From: Setomelanomma holmii
Taxonomy: Eukaryota > Ascomycota > Dothideomycetes > Pleosporales > Phaeosphaeriaceae
Assembly (NCBI GenBank): GCA_010015745.1
Contig: ML978280.1
Location: forward strand, 1-64,000
Direction: 5' to 3'
DNA: 64,000 bases
In this document: positions 53,869 to 64,000 of the stretch, in pieces
Layout of the letters: every line of letters begins with the position of its first letter
Numbering within the stretch: the first letter of the stretch is position 1
Made by a program: the position numbers and the translations under genes
The notes under the pieces: generated by a model
Databases searched by the model: none
Told to the model about the DNA's origin: nothing
Seen by the model: only the letters and a program-made list of their open reading frames with translations

Positions 53869-56257
53869 ATGGAGGGTGAGGAAGTAGCGTGGTTGACGAT
53901 TCGCACCCCCGGGGACGAGCATCACGGTGAGACAAAGCACCTGGCAAACCTCGCAGTCGCGACTGACGCATGCAGGCTCTCATGGTAACATCGAAATATG
54001 TGGGAACGAGCAGTTCACACTTGGAAGGGATCCAGCCTGCTGGTGAGAGCATGTCGTCCTGACCGAGATGAACATGTTTTGACCTGCTTACAGTCGCTAC
54101 GTCTGGCCAGACGACCTTACTATTTCAAGAAGGCATCTGCGCGTTCATTGCATTCTCTATGACCAGGAACCTGATTCGTTAATCGCGCCATTCGTGTACG
54201 CCACCAATCTGTCGGTCAATGGTACATACCTGAAGAAGAGCAATCGCGATTGTGCAGGCTCGCAAGGTCGAGGTATCTTGATGGGATGCAACACCACATT
54301 CCTACTTGACCAAGGCGACGAGCTAGTACTTTCCGAGACCGTTCGCCTGGTCTTCTCTTCCGCGAAGCCTATCCAAAAAGCTCAATTCACGCCACTCCAA
54401 GAGCGAGAGATGGCTATCTTTTCGCGGGACTATCTCATCACCGGCCGGCTACTTGGCGAAGGTGGCTATGGGAGGGTGCTGATCGGCATCGACCAAGCGA
54501 CACAACGCCAATTGGCATGCAAGATGGTGCGACTCGATCTCTTGTACGATAAGGTTGTGCTGCCCAATCTCCGACAACCAAGTGGACTTCACGAACAGAA
54601 CACCAGCAAGGGCAGGAAGCGCTGGCCTACACGCGTTGCAGCTTGCTTTCGTGAATTTGATATCCTCAAAGACCTCAATCATCCGAACATCGTTCATATT
54701 GAGAAGGTCTTCTGGAGTAACAGCACTATCTACATTTTCCAGGAACTCGTCGCTGGCGGTGATCTCTTCTCATTCCTTGAGTACAAATGTGGGCGACTCG
54801 ACAATCCTCTAGCAGTAGTCATCATTCGTCAGGTCTTGATTGGTCTCGAATATCTGCATGAGCAAGACATCGTGCACAGGGATCTGAAGCCAGATAACAT
54901 CCTCATGACTTCTCTGGACGATGGCGCACGTGTTGTTATCACCGATTTTGGCAACGCGAGGTTCTTGCCGGAAACCGGTCGTATGAGTAGGGCAGACGCC
55001 ACCAAGTGTCAACGAATGTTCTCGTATGTCGGCACTCTCGAATACGCAGCGCCAGAGATCCACAGGGTAAATCCAACGATCCCAGAGGAGGAAGGATACT
55101 CGAAGAGTGTCGATATGTGGTCAATCGGCACAGTTACTGCTACTGTCCTCACTGGAGACCAGCTCTTCACTGACCGGCGGCATCCCAGATATCACGACGA
55201 TCCACGAATGGTAATTATGGACCTCGCCGCAGCATGTGACTTGAGCATCATTGACGAGGAGTATCACCCGAGATGGAGCGAGGTCGAGGCAGCTGCAAAA
55301 GACCTCATCAAAAGCCTACTCGTTCTGGACGAAGACGAGCGCTTGACAGTCACGCAGGCTTTGGCTCACAGCTGGTTCTCGAACGAGACTTATGCTGAGG
55401 ACCTAGAAGATGTGTATGATCGGTCGATTGCGGACTGGCAGCCACGCCAAATGAGCTCACAGCTTGTCGAGCGCATCTCCAAGTCGCTACCCGATCTCAC
55501 TGCGGTTGGTCTGCCTGGCCAGGCTATCACTCAAGCTACCGTATCGCGCTTCTTCCATCCCTCGGAGCACAAGCTGACGCAAAACATCCTCCAAACGTTG
55601 TCCGCTTCACAACATTGGCGCGCAAGCACTCCGCTGCCTTCAATCACGGAAGACTATGATAACGACAGACTCCATTATGCGAGTCAGATTATACCACCCT
55701 CTTACTACACTAACCAGATGGACCATTCTGACGGAAGGCTTCACGCTACAACGAGCATCGATAGACTGACTCAGCGGTCACTAAACCTCACAGAAGCATC
55801 TCAGCAGGGAGAGGAGCACTACGATGAGTATGGCTACGTACACGACGACCTTTCTGGTCAACAGTGGCAGAACGCTTACAGCCGCGCCGTGCCACAGAGT
55901 AAGTATCGCGTTGATCACGAGCTCGAAGAAGAGGAGAGCTACGAGATCCGTGAGGACCTCGACAATGTCAAGCATGTCGCTTATTCACAACACCAGCAAG
56001 GCCAAGTATACTCGCGACAGGACGACGTTCTCGTGCAAGAGACGCCAGTCACCCAGCATGATTCCACCGCAAATGACCATTGTACGGAGAATTACGAAGC
56101 TACGCAGTTCCCGGAGGAGTATCGATGTGATCAACGGATTGATGACGAGCAAGCGTCCGTCCTAGTATTCGAGACCCCGCCGGAAGGCAATACGACTAGC
56201 CATCAGTCTCGTGGCCGTTGTTCGGGCCAATGGCATGAGCGCTTTGATCTCGACTAA
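53869..56257 (+). CDS. FHA-domain Ser/Thr checkpoint kinase (Chk2/Rad53/Cds1 type)
   Basis: CDS is join(53869..53926,53976..54042,54094..56257), 762 aa, with introns of 49 and 51 bp inside the FHA domain. The FHA domain (about 1-110) has FTLGRDPAC, ISRRHLRVHC and NLSVNGTYL, which bind phosphothreonine. The kinase domain (about 165-430) has GEGGYGRV, the lysine in ACKMV, HRDLKPDN, DFGNARF and YAAPE. The tail contains about nine SQ or TQ dipeptides, the sites used by ATM/ATR-type kinases. This layout is that of DNA-damage and replication checkpoint kinases; with one FHA domain it resembles Cds1/Chk2 more than Rad53, which has two. A meiotic Mek1-like role is a less likely alternative. Nuclear. 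Confidence 0.92.
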
Positions 56258-56922
56258 TCGCTGAACTGACGCAACAGGAGTGCTGGAACTATGGACAGTG
56301 ATATTATGTAGGCGTTGATATACGAGAAGTGATCTGTACTGACTTTGCGATGGACCTGTGGCACGGTGCAAAATAACGCAATACGATCCATGCGCGCTAG
56401 GTTTTCGCGTTCGAATTATGGTCTTCGAGCATGTTAGTCTAGCTTCGATCTACAACCAACATGTAACAATGGTGTTGCTGCGTGGTCTGTGTGGGCATGA
56501 TAGCCTGCAGGATGTGCTCCGCGGTCAGGCTGCGATCGAGCAGGCTGTCCAATCGAGTTTCACCCCGTGCATAGCTCTCAGCCACATCTCGAATCGGTAA
56601 GCGGGGAACAATACTGTGAGTCTCGTCTGAAGAGGCTGAGCGATCAGTCGCTGTAGCCACCAGCCTAACCATGCAGTCTTTCTCTTGTCATCACTCGATG
56701 TTGCTTCTCCTTTCTCATATTTTGTATTGCTTGCACCCATTGAAGAGATGGTGAGCGCGAAAGCAAGGCTGAAGGTCTCGTTCCTGCAAGGCTGAACTAC
56801 AACGCGACATACACCAGACTGATCCTGCAGCCTTCCTTCTCGGATGCTTCTACACCCTGCGTCTCATCTCGCCCATACCCATAGCATGCGCGAGTCGACA
56901 CAGCACTTTTCACGCCAAGGTC
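56258..56922. other. Intergenic, tandem genes
   Basis: About 670 bases between the FHA kinase and the HET gene; no gene recognised. Confidence 0.5.
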
Positions 56923-58842
56923 ATGGACGATCACTCGACTGCGAAGGTCGATGCCTACGTCTACCAGCCGCTCCACAGCCCTCAACACATCAGGCTTATG
57001 ACTCTGCAGCCTTCTCTGGATCCAGCTGGCCACCTCTTCTTTTCATTCTCGCAAGCGCACTGCGAAGATGTCGAGGGCGAATATGAGGCCCTTTCGTACA
57101 CGTGGGGCGAGCCGCGATTTGAGCACAATTTGTACCATCTCTGCAACAAAAGCGATGAGAGGTCAGTGCTTCTGATCACTTCCAACCTTGATACTGCGAT
57201 ACGCAGGCTTCGGAAAAAACACTCACTGCGCGTCATCTGGATTGATGCTATTTGCATCAATCAACTGGACAACGAGGAGAAAGCTGTACAGATCCCGCTT
57301 ATGGCCAGTATCTACCATAGCGCTAAATGCGTCGTCGCTTGGCTTGGTCCCGTGATCGATGATTCGGACGAAGAGAAGGGCATGAAATCACTCGTGCGTC
57401 TGTCACGGCGGTCGATGGATAATGAGAGATATGTGGATGATCGTGTGAAGATTCATGGTCGGCCAAGCATTTTGGATGGGTCGGATTTGCATTATGTCAT
57501 CTGCTTTCTCTGTCTTCCTTGGTTCACCAGGCTCTGGGTAATCCAAGAGGTCGTTCTCAATGTTGACGTTCTGCTACTATGCGGGACGTCTGACCTTACC
57601 TGGATTCGACTCCTGACGGCACTCAATGCTTTGCAGCAGCATCAGGCCGTGTGGACGACACTCATCTCGAAACGACCACTAATTGGCGCAATACAAGCTG
57701 TTGCAGCTTTGTGGTACCGACATGTCAAGTTGGACATGCGCATTGCTGATGACCAGCACGGCAAAATGCCCTTCATTGACCTGGTGGAGCAATTCAGAGA
57801 TTTCGGATGCGCTGAACCTAGAGATCGAATCTTCGCAATCTTCAGTCTCAGTGATGGTATCGTTTCATCGCTGGATCCATCACAGAACAAGGACACTGAC
57901 CTCGTTGTCATGCCTGTAGACTATTCCAAGAACGTCTTCGAGACTTACACGTCATTCACTCTCGCGTGTCTGAGGAGCTCAGATAATAGATCGAAGATAT
58001 TTCAGTTCCTCTTCGCTCGGCAGTGGTCACCCCAGTCACTGAGTTGGTCATCATGGGTGCTTGATTGGCGGCGAAGTCCTGACAAATACCTGCAAAAGAA
58101 CATATCGGACACCCGCATTGGGTACTATGGTCATTGGCACCGCAAGAAGATCAAGATCTGTATTCGAAGACCGCCGCGGGACAGCTTCCAAGACGGGTGT
58201 TCAGTGATCAACGAAAAGGTTACATACAATGCTGTTCACGACATGGAAATATTCTTAGCGGCGATCAGAACATCACTGAGAGCAAACTCTCAAGAGTTAT
58301 GGAGGATTCAAAGACAACTCGCGCTTTGCTTGTTGATGGTTATCGGGCAATTTTGCTCGAAAGATATTCTGTGTCAGATTGAAGGTTCCGATTTCGAGGT
58401 TATCTTGAGGTACATGTGTGGAGCGACTGCTCCCCCAAGGAGACTGCCCCAGGATCGTGCAAGATTGCAAGCAGAATTCCTCCGAGCAATGACCAACATA
58501 GGATTTTTTTGCTTATCTGGTCACCCGTCGAATTATGCTGGATTCGGAAATATCGCATTGGAGAAAGGAGATCGCGTCATAAGTTTCTTAGACGAATCTG
58601 ATTCAGAGACATGCTCAGCTTGGATTCTTCGCCCAATGGAATTAATGGAGAAAGATGTGGTGGCACAAGCTGATCTGCCATCAGTTGTTATGGATATTCG
58701 GACCTTAGAGGAGACCCAACGCGGAGCTGTTCGTTCTTATCGTCTCGTGGGCACTGCTAGAACCATACTCCTACATTTGGGACAACATTGGCAAGAGCTC
58801 GGATACGCGGTGCCACAGACCAGACCATTCTGGCTTGAATGA
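56923..58842 (+). CDS. HET-domain protein, intact
   Basis: A 639-residue single-exon protein. The HET domain covers about residues 50-200: YEALSYTWGEP, LITSNLDTAIRRLR, IWIDAICINQLDNEEKAVQI, MASIYHSAKCVVAWLG, and later LPWFTRLWVIQEVVL, the full order of HET motifs. The C-terminal ~400 residues are typical of these proteins and include EPRDRIFAIFSLSDG. HET proteins act in heterokaryon incompatibility, triggering cell death when different individuals fuse, though many family members have no known partner. Codon usage and frame are clean, unlike the HET pseudogene at 21.5-23 kb. Confidence 0.93.
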   Translation: MDDHSTAKVDAYVYQPLHSPQHIRLMTLQPSLDPAGHLFFSFSQAHCEDVEGEYEALSYTWGEPRFEHNLYHLCNKSDERSVLLITSNLDTAIRRLRKKHSLRVIWIDAICINQLDNEEKAVQIPLMASIYHSAKCVVAWLGPVIDDSDEEKGMKSLVRLSRRSMDNERYVDDRVKIHGRPSILDGSDLHYVICFLCLPWFTRLWVIQEVVLNVDVLLLCGTSDLTWIRLLTALNALQQHQAVWTTLISKRPLIGAIQAVAALWYRHVKLDMRIADDQHGKMPFIDLVEQFRDFGCAEPRDRIFAIFSLSDGIVSSLDPSQNKDTDLVVMPVDYSKNVFETYTSFTLACLRSSDNRSKIFQFLFARQWSPQSLSWSSWVLDWRRSPDKYLQKNISDTRIGYYGHWHRKKIKICIRRPPRDSFQDGCSVINEKVTYNAVHDMEIFLAAIRTSLRANSQELWRIQRQLALCLLMVIGQFCSKDILCQIEGSDFEVILRYMCGATAPPRRLPQDRARLQAEFLRAMTNIGFFCLSGHPSNYAGFGNIALEKGDRVISFLDESDSETCSAWILRPMELMEKDVVAQADLPSVVMDIRTLEETQRGAVRSYRLVGTARTILLHLGQHWQELGYAVPQTRPFWLE

Positions 58843-59071
58843 CAGGGAAGACGCATACGGTTTCAAGCTCGTGACTGTCTACAAAAGAGCGTCATCCTAA
58901 AATATGCCTCAGAACTCCAATTGAAACGAACTAGCACATCACGCACAAAGCCTACATCGCGCAATGGGCGCTTGGATCCCTATTCGATATCTTTTTCCAC
59001 TCACACGAGTCACATCTGAACCCAGACTAGTGTACAAGATGCGATGTACAAACAATAATGTGAGCCACCTC

Positions 59072-59440
59072 TTATCTATCACCATCAGTCTCTTGCTTCT
59101 TCAACTCTGCCTCCATTTTGAGCACCCACGCAGGCAACTCAAGCTTCAACGAGTTCAGCGCATCAAGCAGCCTCATCTTGGCCCTGCTCTTCTCCTTCGT
59201 GAACGGTAGTCCATAGTGGATCAGCTGCGCAGACCAAAAGTGCCATGGCGAATCGTTCGCAGGCGCTGAGACATCAGGCTTTCGACCATTCGTGTACAAA
59301 TTCAGCGCTTCTGGGTGGAGTATGGCTGCAACTTCCGCGATGCTGGCACGTGGATGAGTCGTCGGGCCACCAGAATCTGCCTGGAAGATCGAGGAATAGA
59401 GGGAATTGTCCCGACGAGCGGGAGGCGCGAAGCAAGCCAT
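59072..59440 (-). CDS. Small conserved-looking protein, unknown function
   Basis: A 122-residue frame with an ATG at 59440. The first ~40 residues are variable. The rest reads as a compact helical domain: ASIAEVAAILHPEALNLYTNG, SPWHFWSAQLIHYGLPFTK and RAKMRLLDALNSLKLELP, ending in a charged helix. The AQLIHYGLP...K-x-R-LLDAL pattern recurs in small proteins of other filamentous ascomycetes as I recall, but I know no function. No signal peptide or membrane segment. Confidence 0.65.
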   Translation of the reverse strand: MACFAPPARRDNSLYSSIFQADSGGPTTHPRASIAEVAAILHPEALNLYTNGRKPDVSAPANDSPWHFWSAQLIHYGLPFTKEKSRAKMRLLDALNSLKLELPAWVLKMEAELKKQETDGDR

Positions 59441-59939
59441 CTCTGGAGCGATTCAAGGTGCTTGATTGTCGCAAGAAAAAAAAATGGTGACAGGGTCGTT
59501 GACTTTGGAAGGTGGGGAGGCGGGGCGGGAGTTAGTGTACCGTAATTCCCAAGGTTGGTACCGTGTGAAGGGAAACTTGGAACCCAACGTCTAGTGACCG
59601 CGATCGAAACGCGAGCAAACATTTCGTACACCCAAACTGCGACAAGCCATGTGTTTTATGGCGCAATACATAAAAGCGAGGCTGGATAGTCAAGGTCGAA
59701 CTGTACCGTCGCTGCTTCCTCGCCCAATTGATATTGCTCAAACTAAATGATGTCGCACGAAATTCCGGGGTATCGACTTAGTTCCGCTTGTTCCGCTGGC
59801 TGACTGCGTTATGGTCTGCAATTGAACGGCATCGAAAGCTCTCATCACATTTGGTTCTGTTGCACTTCCTCGTGCTCTTGTACACCTCGCTCATACAAGC
59901 CCGCAGAAAGCTGACATAAAAAGGACCGTCAGCAGCTCG
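59441..59939. other. Intergenic, no gene seen
   Basis: About 500 bases upstream of the small protein gene and downstream of the BTB pseudogene. An A-rich run occurs near 59477. Confidence 0.5.
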
Positions 59940-60724
59940 CTACGCTCTGAACTCCCTGCCTTCTTCTTTCGTCTTGTGCTCGTGGTATGCGCATGTGGAC
60001 TTGACAGAAAATTTGAGACTTTGCGCCAGCAGCTGATCCTTCGGCGCGAAGAGCAATACTTCTACTATATCGGCCATGAAGTCCTTCCCATTCCCCTTGA
60101 TGGCGTCCATTTGCTTCTTGGTGTTCTTTGCTCCGAGAGCGTGGTAACTCAATGCATATCGTCTGGCAATATAGCGACGTGGTGGCGCCCTCTCTGGGAT
60201 GGCGCTATACAGTAAATTCAGGTCGCCTTAGACACAGAGGGGCAGACCTTTGTCCTCGACCTGCCTTTCTAGGTTGACGAGCCCGTGTTCATGATATCCA
60301 TCCTGAGCTGCGGTACGTCATATCGATTCGCGAATATGTATAAAACTAAGAACAAGTTAAGATAATTGTGGTCTTATTCGAAATGAGAATCTATACAGCT
60401 AGTGGATCCTCCCTCTCTTGTGTTGTTTGATTACAGACCGCTAGGTATCTTCCATGGTTCGTATGTCTCAGAACGGCCTAGGTGTCTATTGGCGACCGTG
60501 CCACTCTCCTCGCGGGCAGCTTGCGCAAAACGCCAAACCTGGTAAAGACGGAAAGTGCGTTCAGTCACATCATGAAGACGGATTGACTTCTCCTCGCTCT
60601 CCAGGAATTGGCCTGCGAAGGCTCTTTGGAAATACTCGGAGTAGAAGCACAACAGCTCTTTGTACATCATCAACGTCTTCTCTTCGTCATCATCCAGGAT
60701 GATCTCTACTTGTGCTTGGTCCAT
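59940..60724 (-). pseudogene. BTB/POZ-domain pseudogene
   Basis: It starts MDQAQVEIILDDDEEKTLMM, then LLCFYSEYFQRAFAGQFLESEEKSIRL and FRLYQVW, the first half of a BTB domain as in the many fungal BTB proteins. Downstream the frame is broken: RYDVPQLRMDIMNTG runs into a stop unless shifted near 60270 to LVNLERQVEDKGLPLCV, which is followed by TAA and then LLYSAIPERAPPRRYIARRYAL. The end, CAYHEHKTKEEGREF, is the C-x-YHEH tail typical of the family. One frameshift and one stop at least, plus an undefined intron near 60530, mark it as decayed. Confidence 0.8.
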
Positions 60725-61478
60725 CGACCTTCACTTCATGTTAGCTGGCTGCTGCATTCCCATTAGAAATCTGGTGTCAAGGGTGCTCACAAAGAGGTTG
60801 GCCGCTTTCGCTTTTCGCCTTTCGCCTGCGAGAGGAGCAGAGGCAGTGAAAGCAGCGGCTGCGGCATTCTTTATTGCGCGAATGAAATTCTCCGCACAAG
60901 ACGTTTCTTCTTTCACACCGACTGCACATGATGGTCACTATATTCGAGGCTGAATTGGGACTATGGGAGCTCTTGCAACGTCTACAAAAATGGAGTTCAA
61001 GCAGACTCACGTTGTGACACGTTCACGACGCGTTTCAGGAGCAAGCGAAACCTAACCTCAATCGGACGAGCAAGCTCAAATCCATTCACCAGCACCGCAC
61101 GTGGGTTTCCTGCAGGAGTTCCATCTCGAACAACCTCTTGGCCTTAAGAGATGTACACATCTTCCTCAAATGCGAAGTTCTTCCAATGGAGCCAATTTTC
61201 GCTCGAGAGAAGGCACATGAAGAAGACAAAGAAGCACAGGACTACCTAGGTATATTTGGGAGTATCGTCGAGCTCAGCTCGGCGATCACGTACGCTATGG
61301 ATGTGAGGAAAGCCATTTGAAGGAAGTTCATGTTCGTCACTCTCCATCCTCCCCTTAATCCACGCACTTCGATGTATCACTAGGCTTAAAGTCATCACCA
61401 ACGACAAGGAAAATCGTCATGAAGCAATCATACGAAAACCCCGAAACGTACTCGACCTCAGTCTCAACCTCGTCCTCA
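60725..61478. other. Intergenic between BTB pseudogene and BTB gene
   Basis: About 750 bases. A short + strand frame at 61138-61320 and Cys-rich minus-strand frames near 60780-61010 look like chance frames or eroded gene pieces. No call is made. Confidence 0.45.
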
Positions 61479-62763
61479 TCAGATCCACTCCTCCCTAACA
61501 CAAACAGCCATCCTCCTCCCGTCCTTCCCCAAACTCTTCCCAGCAATCGCCTTTCCCAATCCCCTACTATGTCCATCCACATCCCTCCACGTCGCCTTAA
61601 TCCTCTCTGTAAACACAATCTCACTCTCAATACACGCCTTGAGCAGACCGGCATAAAGGGCGCCGTCTTTGGCTTGTCGGTGCTTGCACTGCTTCATCTC
61701 CAATTCGCTGGTGTGATCGTGGAAGTTACACGGGTCCGCGAGCTCTGACTTCGGGTTTGAAGTGGTGGACATATCGGGTATGGAAACAGGGCTCGAGTCG
61801 GACTTGTTCGCGCTGTTGGTGCTATTCGTACTATTATTTCTGGTGATGGGTAGCGGTCTCGGTCTCAGAAGCAGCATCCTCGCAACATCGACGAAGAAGT
61901 CCTTCGGCAACTCCTCACACACCGCATCATCATGTAACATCCCCGCTCCCCCCTGAAGCACCACTTCTTTCAACACAAACCGAAGCAGTGGACTCTCCGA
62001 TGGAAGAGAGCGATATACTCGTTCGATATCCTCCTTCTTCCAATGCTGATTTCGCTCTTTTGGGTCGAGATTATGCAACTCGACGATGATCGTCATAACG
62101 TCTTGTTCGAGTTGCGGGATATGAAAGTCCGACGCAAAGGCTGCGAGGTCGATGAAGGATGTGTTTGAGAAGAAGGGGTTGGGAGCGGACTTCGCGGTTT
62201 GGTTGTTTGTGGTCTGTTGGAAGGGGATGGGGAACGGAGATCCTGGGAGGGTGATTTCGATGTCTGTTTATCATTCAGCTAAATTCAGAATCGAGGGCAT
62301 GATGGAGGTCGAACTTACTCAAATCCCTAAGCCACGCTGGTGTTGACGAGACATTTGGTGACGTCCGCCCATCATTTCCCCACCCATCCTTCCCCATCCC
62401 AACCTCCTCAACCTCCTCAACCTCACTTTCCTTCCACCCAAACACCTCCCTAATCCTCCCTGGCACTTTCTTCATACTCTTCTGCCTCTTCAACCCCTTC
62501 CGCTCCCTACCAATCCTCACTCTACTCGCCTGCCCATGCAGCCAGAAATAGAACAACGAGAACGTATTATCGCTGACATCAGGTAAATGCAACTTACTCT
62601 TCTCCTTCATTCCGACATCGAAAACAGAGGAGAACTTGCATAGTAGGTCTTTGGCGACCATGTACTTGTTGCCGCTGCGGACGGTGACTTCGATTTGCGG
62701 CGCGTAGGATGTGCGGGGGAGTTTGGGCAGGGTGCGAGGTCTTTGAACTGAAGTGACAGCCAT
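61479..62763 (-). CDS. BTB/POZ-domain protein
   Basis: CDS is complement(join(61479..62263,62319..62763)), 409 aa, with a 55-bp GTAAG...CAG intron; splicing gives WLRDLNIEITLPGSPF. The BTB core begins at about residue 20 (IEVTVRSGNKYMVAKDLLCK, FSSVFDVGMKEKSKLHLPDV, FSLFYFWLHG). A charged insert (about 100-140) separates it from the second half, FIDLAAFASDFHIPQLEQDVM. BTB domains mediate dimerisation and often link to Cullin-3 ubiquitin ligases, but this fungal type has no proven role. The ATG at 62763 was preferred to an upstream one because the 28-residue extension is Pro/Ser-rich and unstructured. It lies next to a broken BTB gene, suggesting an old local duplication. Confidence 0.83.
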
Positions 62764-64000
62764 GGCTAATGAAGCATCTGGTTGTGAGAGGGGGGATGTT
62801 GGTGAAGGGAGTTGTTTATGTAGGGCTGGCAAGTGTGGCGAGGGCACGATATGTCAATCCTGCGATATCTGAATGGGCACCGCGTTCTGTTTCTAACATT
62901 TTTCGCTGTTACACGACCTGCTGGAGAGTGAGCAGGTATGGCGACTACTATCATGTGTGCGGGGTAGCTGTGTCGCTGCGAGTAATGTTGGATGTCTCGG
63001 TGAGATCAGCCGTTTGCACAAGAAGTCGAGGAAAGGAGTGATTCTAGGCCGTGTATCGATGATGCACTCCACACGTGGCTGCACTGCCAGCTTGGGGATC
63101 GAGTGCGCTAGATGTCGTGCTCATAGTCTCCTTGAGATAATTGCTCAAGTCTGTGATGTACGCATCTTGCGTGTGTTTTCCAGTGCAGAAATTCGTCCAA
63201 AACCGAACGAACAGCCCCTGTTCGTCGCACAGTCTACCAGCCCTCGATATCGACATGCACAAACATCTTGATTCGAAACCGCGTTGGAGGAGAGAAGCAT
63301 TCTCTACAAGAGACAAATTGTTTCTTGCACAACCTCTATGACATGAAACACCTACGCCCGACCAGACTACGCGTGCACAAAACACACACCCAAAGTATCA
63401 TGTGTTGCTACCTTGCTTGTGTACAAAGACTTTCAACTGGCCGACCATCTTATCGTGGATCAAATTAAGCAGTGCTTCTTGAATAAACGTCTCGAGTCTT
63501 GATTGCGAGGAGTGGGACACGGATGGTGTTCACTCGTCCTTCGCTGCAGGCTGTCAGCAAGCTATTGTTGGTATGCCGGGCGTTCCGTGGCCAGCTTGAC
63601 CAGACCGACCATTCGCGACCAGCAAAACAATCCAAAGGGGTCGGTGATAGTGTGCTGCGCGCGTCGTGTTGAAAGAAGTACAGTCACAATGCAAGACAAG
63701 AAGATGTGATCGCGTATACGCGTTTGCATTGCCAATATTATACACACGCCACTCGGGACGTTCACACCAGGACATCGTATCCACAGAAAAGGCCATCCGT
63801 AGCGACACGCGCACGTGCGGCGACCGGAGACATGCTGTGCGCCCAAAGCGACCCTCGTCCCAACAACTTTTTGCATTGCGAAAAAGCGCTCGACTGGGAA
63901 TATAGCCATCCCAAAAGAGAGGCGGACGACAACAGCGGTCAAAAAGAGCAGCAACAAAAAGAAATGAAAAACTCAGGTTCGTGGTCATGATGCGGCCCCC
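62764..64000. other. Gene-poor right end of the window
   Basis: About 1.2 kb upstream of the BTB gene. Open frames of 60-140 codons on both strands overlap heavily between 63554 and 63990, with no family resemblance; none is called. No repeat or RNA seen. Confidence 0.5.

Noticed and set aside
61138..61320. 60-codon + strand frame between the two BTB loci
   Set aside because: Too short and without resemblance; could be an eroded fragment, but nothing supports a gene.

Overview
This window comes from the nuclear genome of a filamentous ascomycete, most probably a dothideomycete (an inference). Genes are compact and carry 46-130 bp GT-AG introns, often with CTAAC or CTGAC branch sites. Typical fungal families are present: a Zn2Cys6 regulator, HET-domain proteins, a STE3 receptor, a hybrid histidine kinase and BTB proteins. 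I assembled exons by hand from splice signals and reading frame. Every joined CDS below sums to a multiple of three, apart from those marked as broken.

Layout. 1-770 holds the relic of a pogo-like transposon. 1.2-7.7 kb is a sulfide-oxidation neighbourhood: a Zn2Cys6 factor, a mitochondrial persulfide dioxygenase (ETHE1) and sulfide:quinone oxidoreductase (SQR) diverging from one 422-bp promoter, then a broken dicarboxylate-carrier gene. A solo LTR follows at 7.8-8.0 kb. 8.4-20.3 kb is mostly core genes: a secreted choice-of-anchor B protein, cyclin H (CCL1), an unrecognised 665-aa protein, proteasome ATPase Rpt2 divergent from E2 enzyme Ubc1, and a small secreted protein. 21.5-30 kb has a HET pseudogene, a single-pass Cys-rich membrane protein, and a cyclase-family enzyme divergent from a Baeyer-Villiger-type monooxygenase.

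30-39.6 kb is an accessory island. It begins with a second solo LTR and then holds two tandem copies of a ~3.3 kb unit. Each copy carries a member of an unrecognised, decaying gene family and repeated palindromic boxes downstream of it. A complete 3,119-bp hAT transposon with a perfect 8-bp target duplication sits in the second copy; its transposase is riddled with stops compatible with RIP-like mutation.

39.8-64 kb returns to ordinary gene space: a frameshifted GNAT, a transcription-factor-like protein, an alpha/beta hydrolase, a membrane protein, a hybrid histidine kinase, a STE3-type pheromone receptor, the 25-aa ribosomal protein eL41, a Chk2/Rad53-type FHA kinase, an intact HET protein, a small conserved protein, a BTB pseudogene and an intact BTB protein. 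No rRNA, tRNA or CRISPR was recognised by eye.
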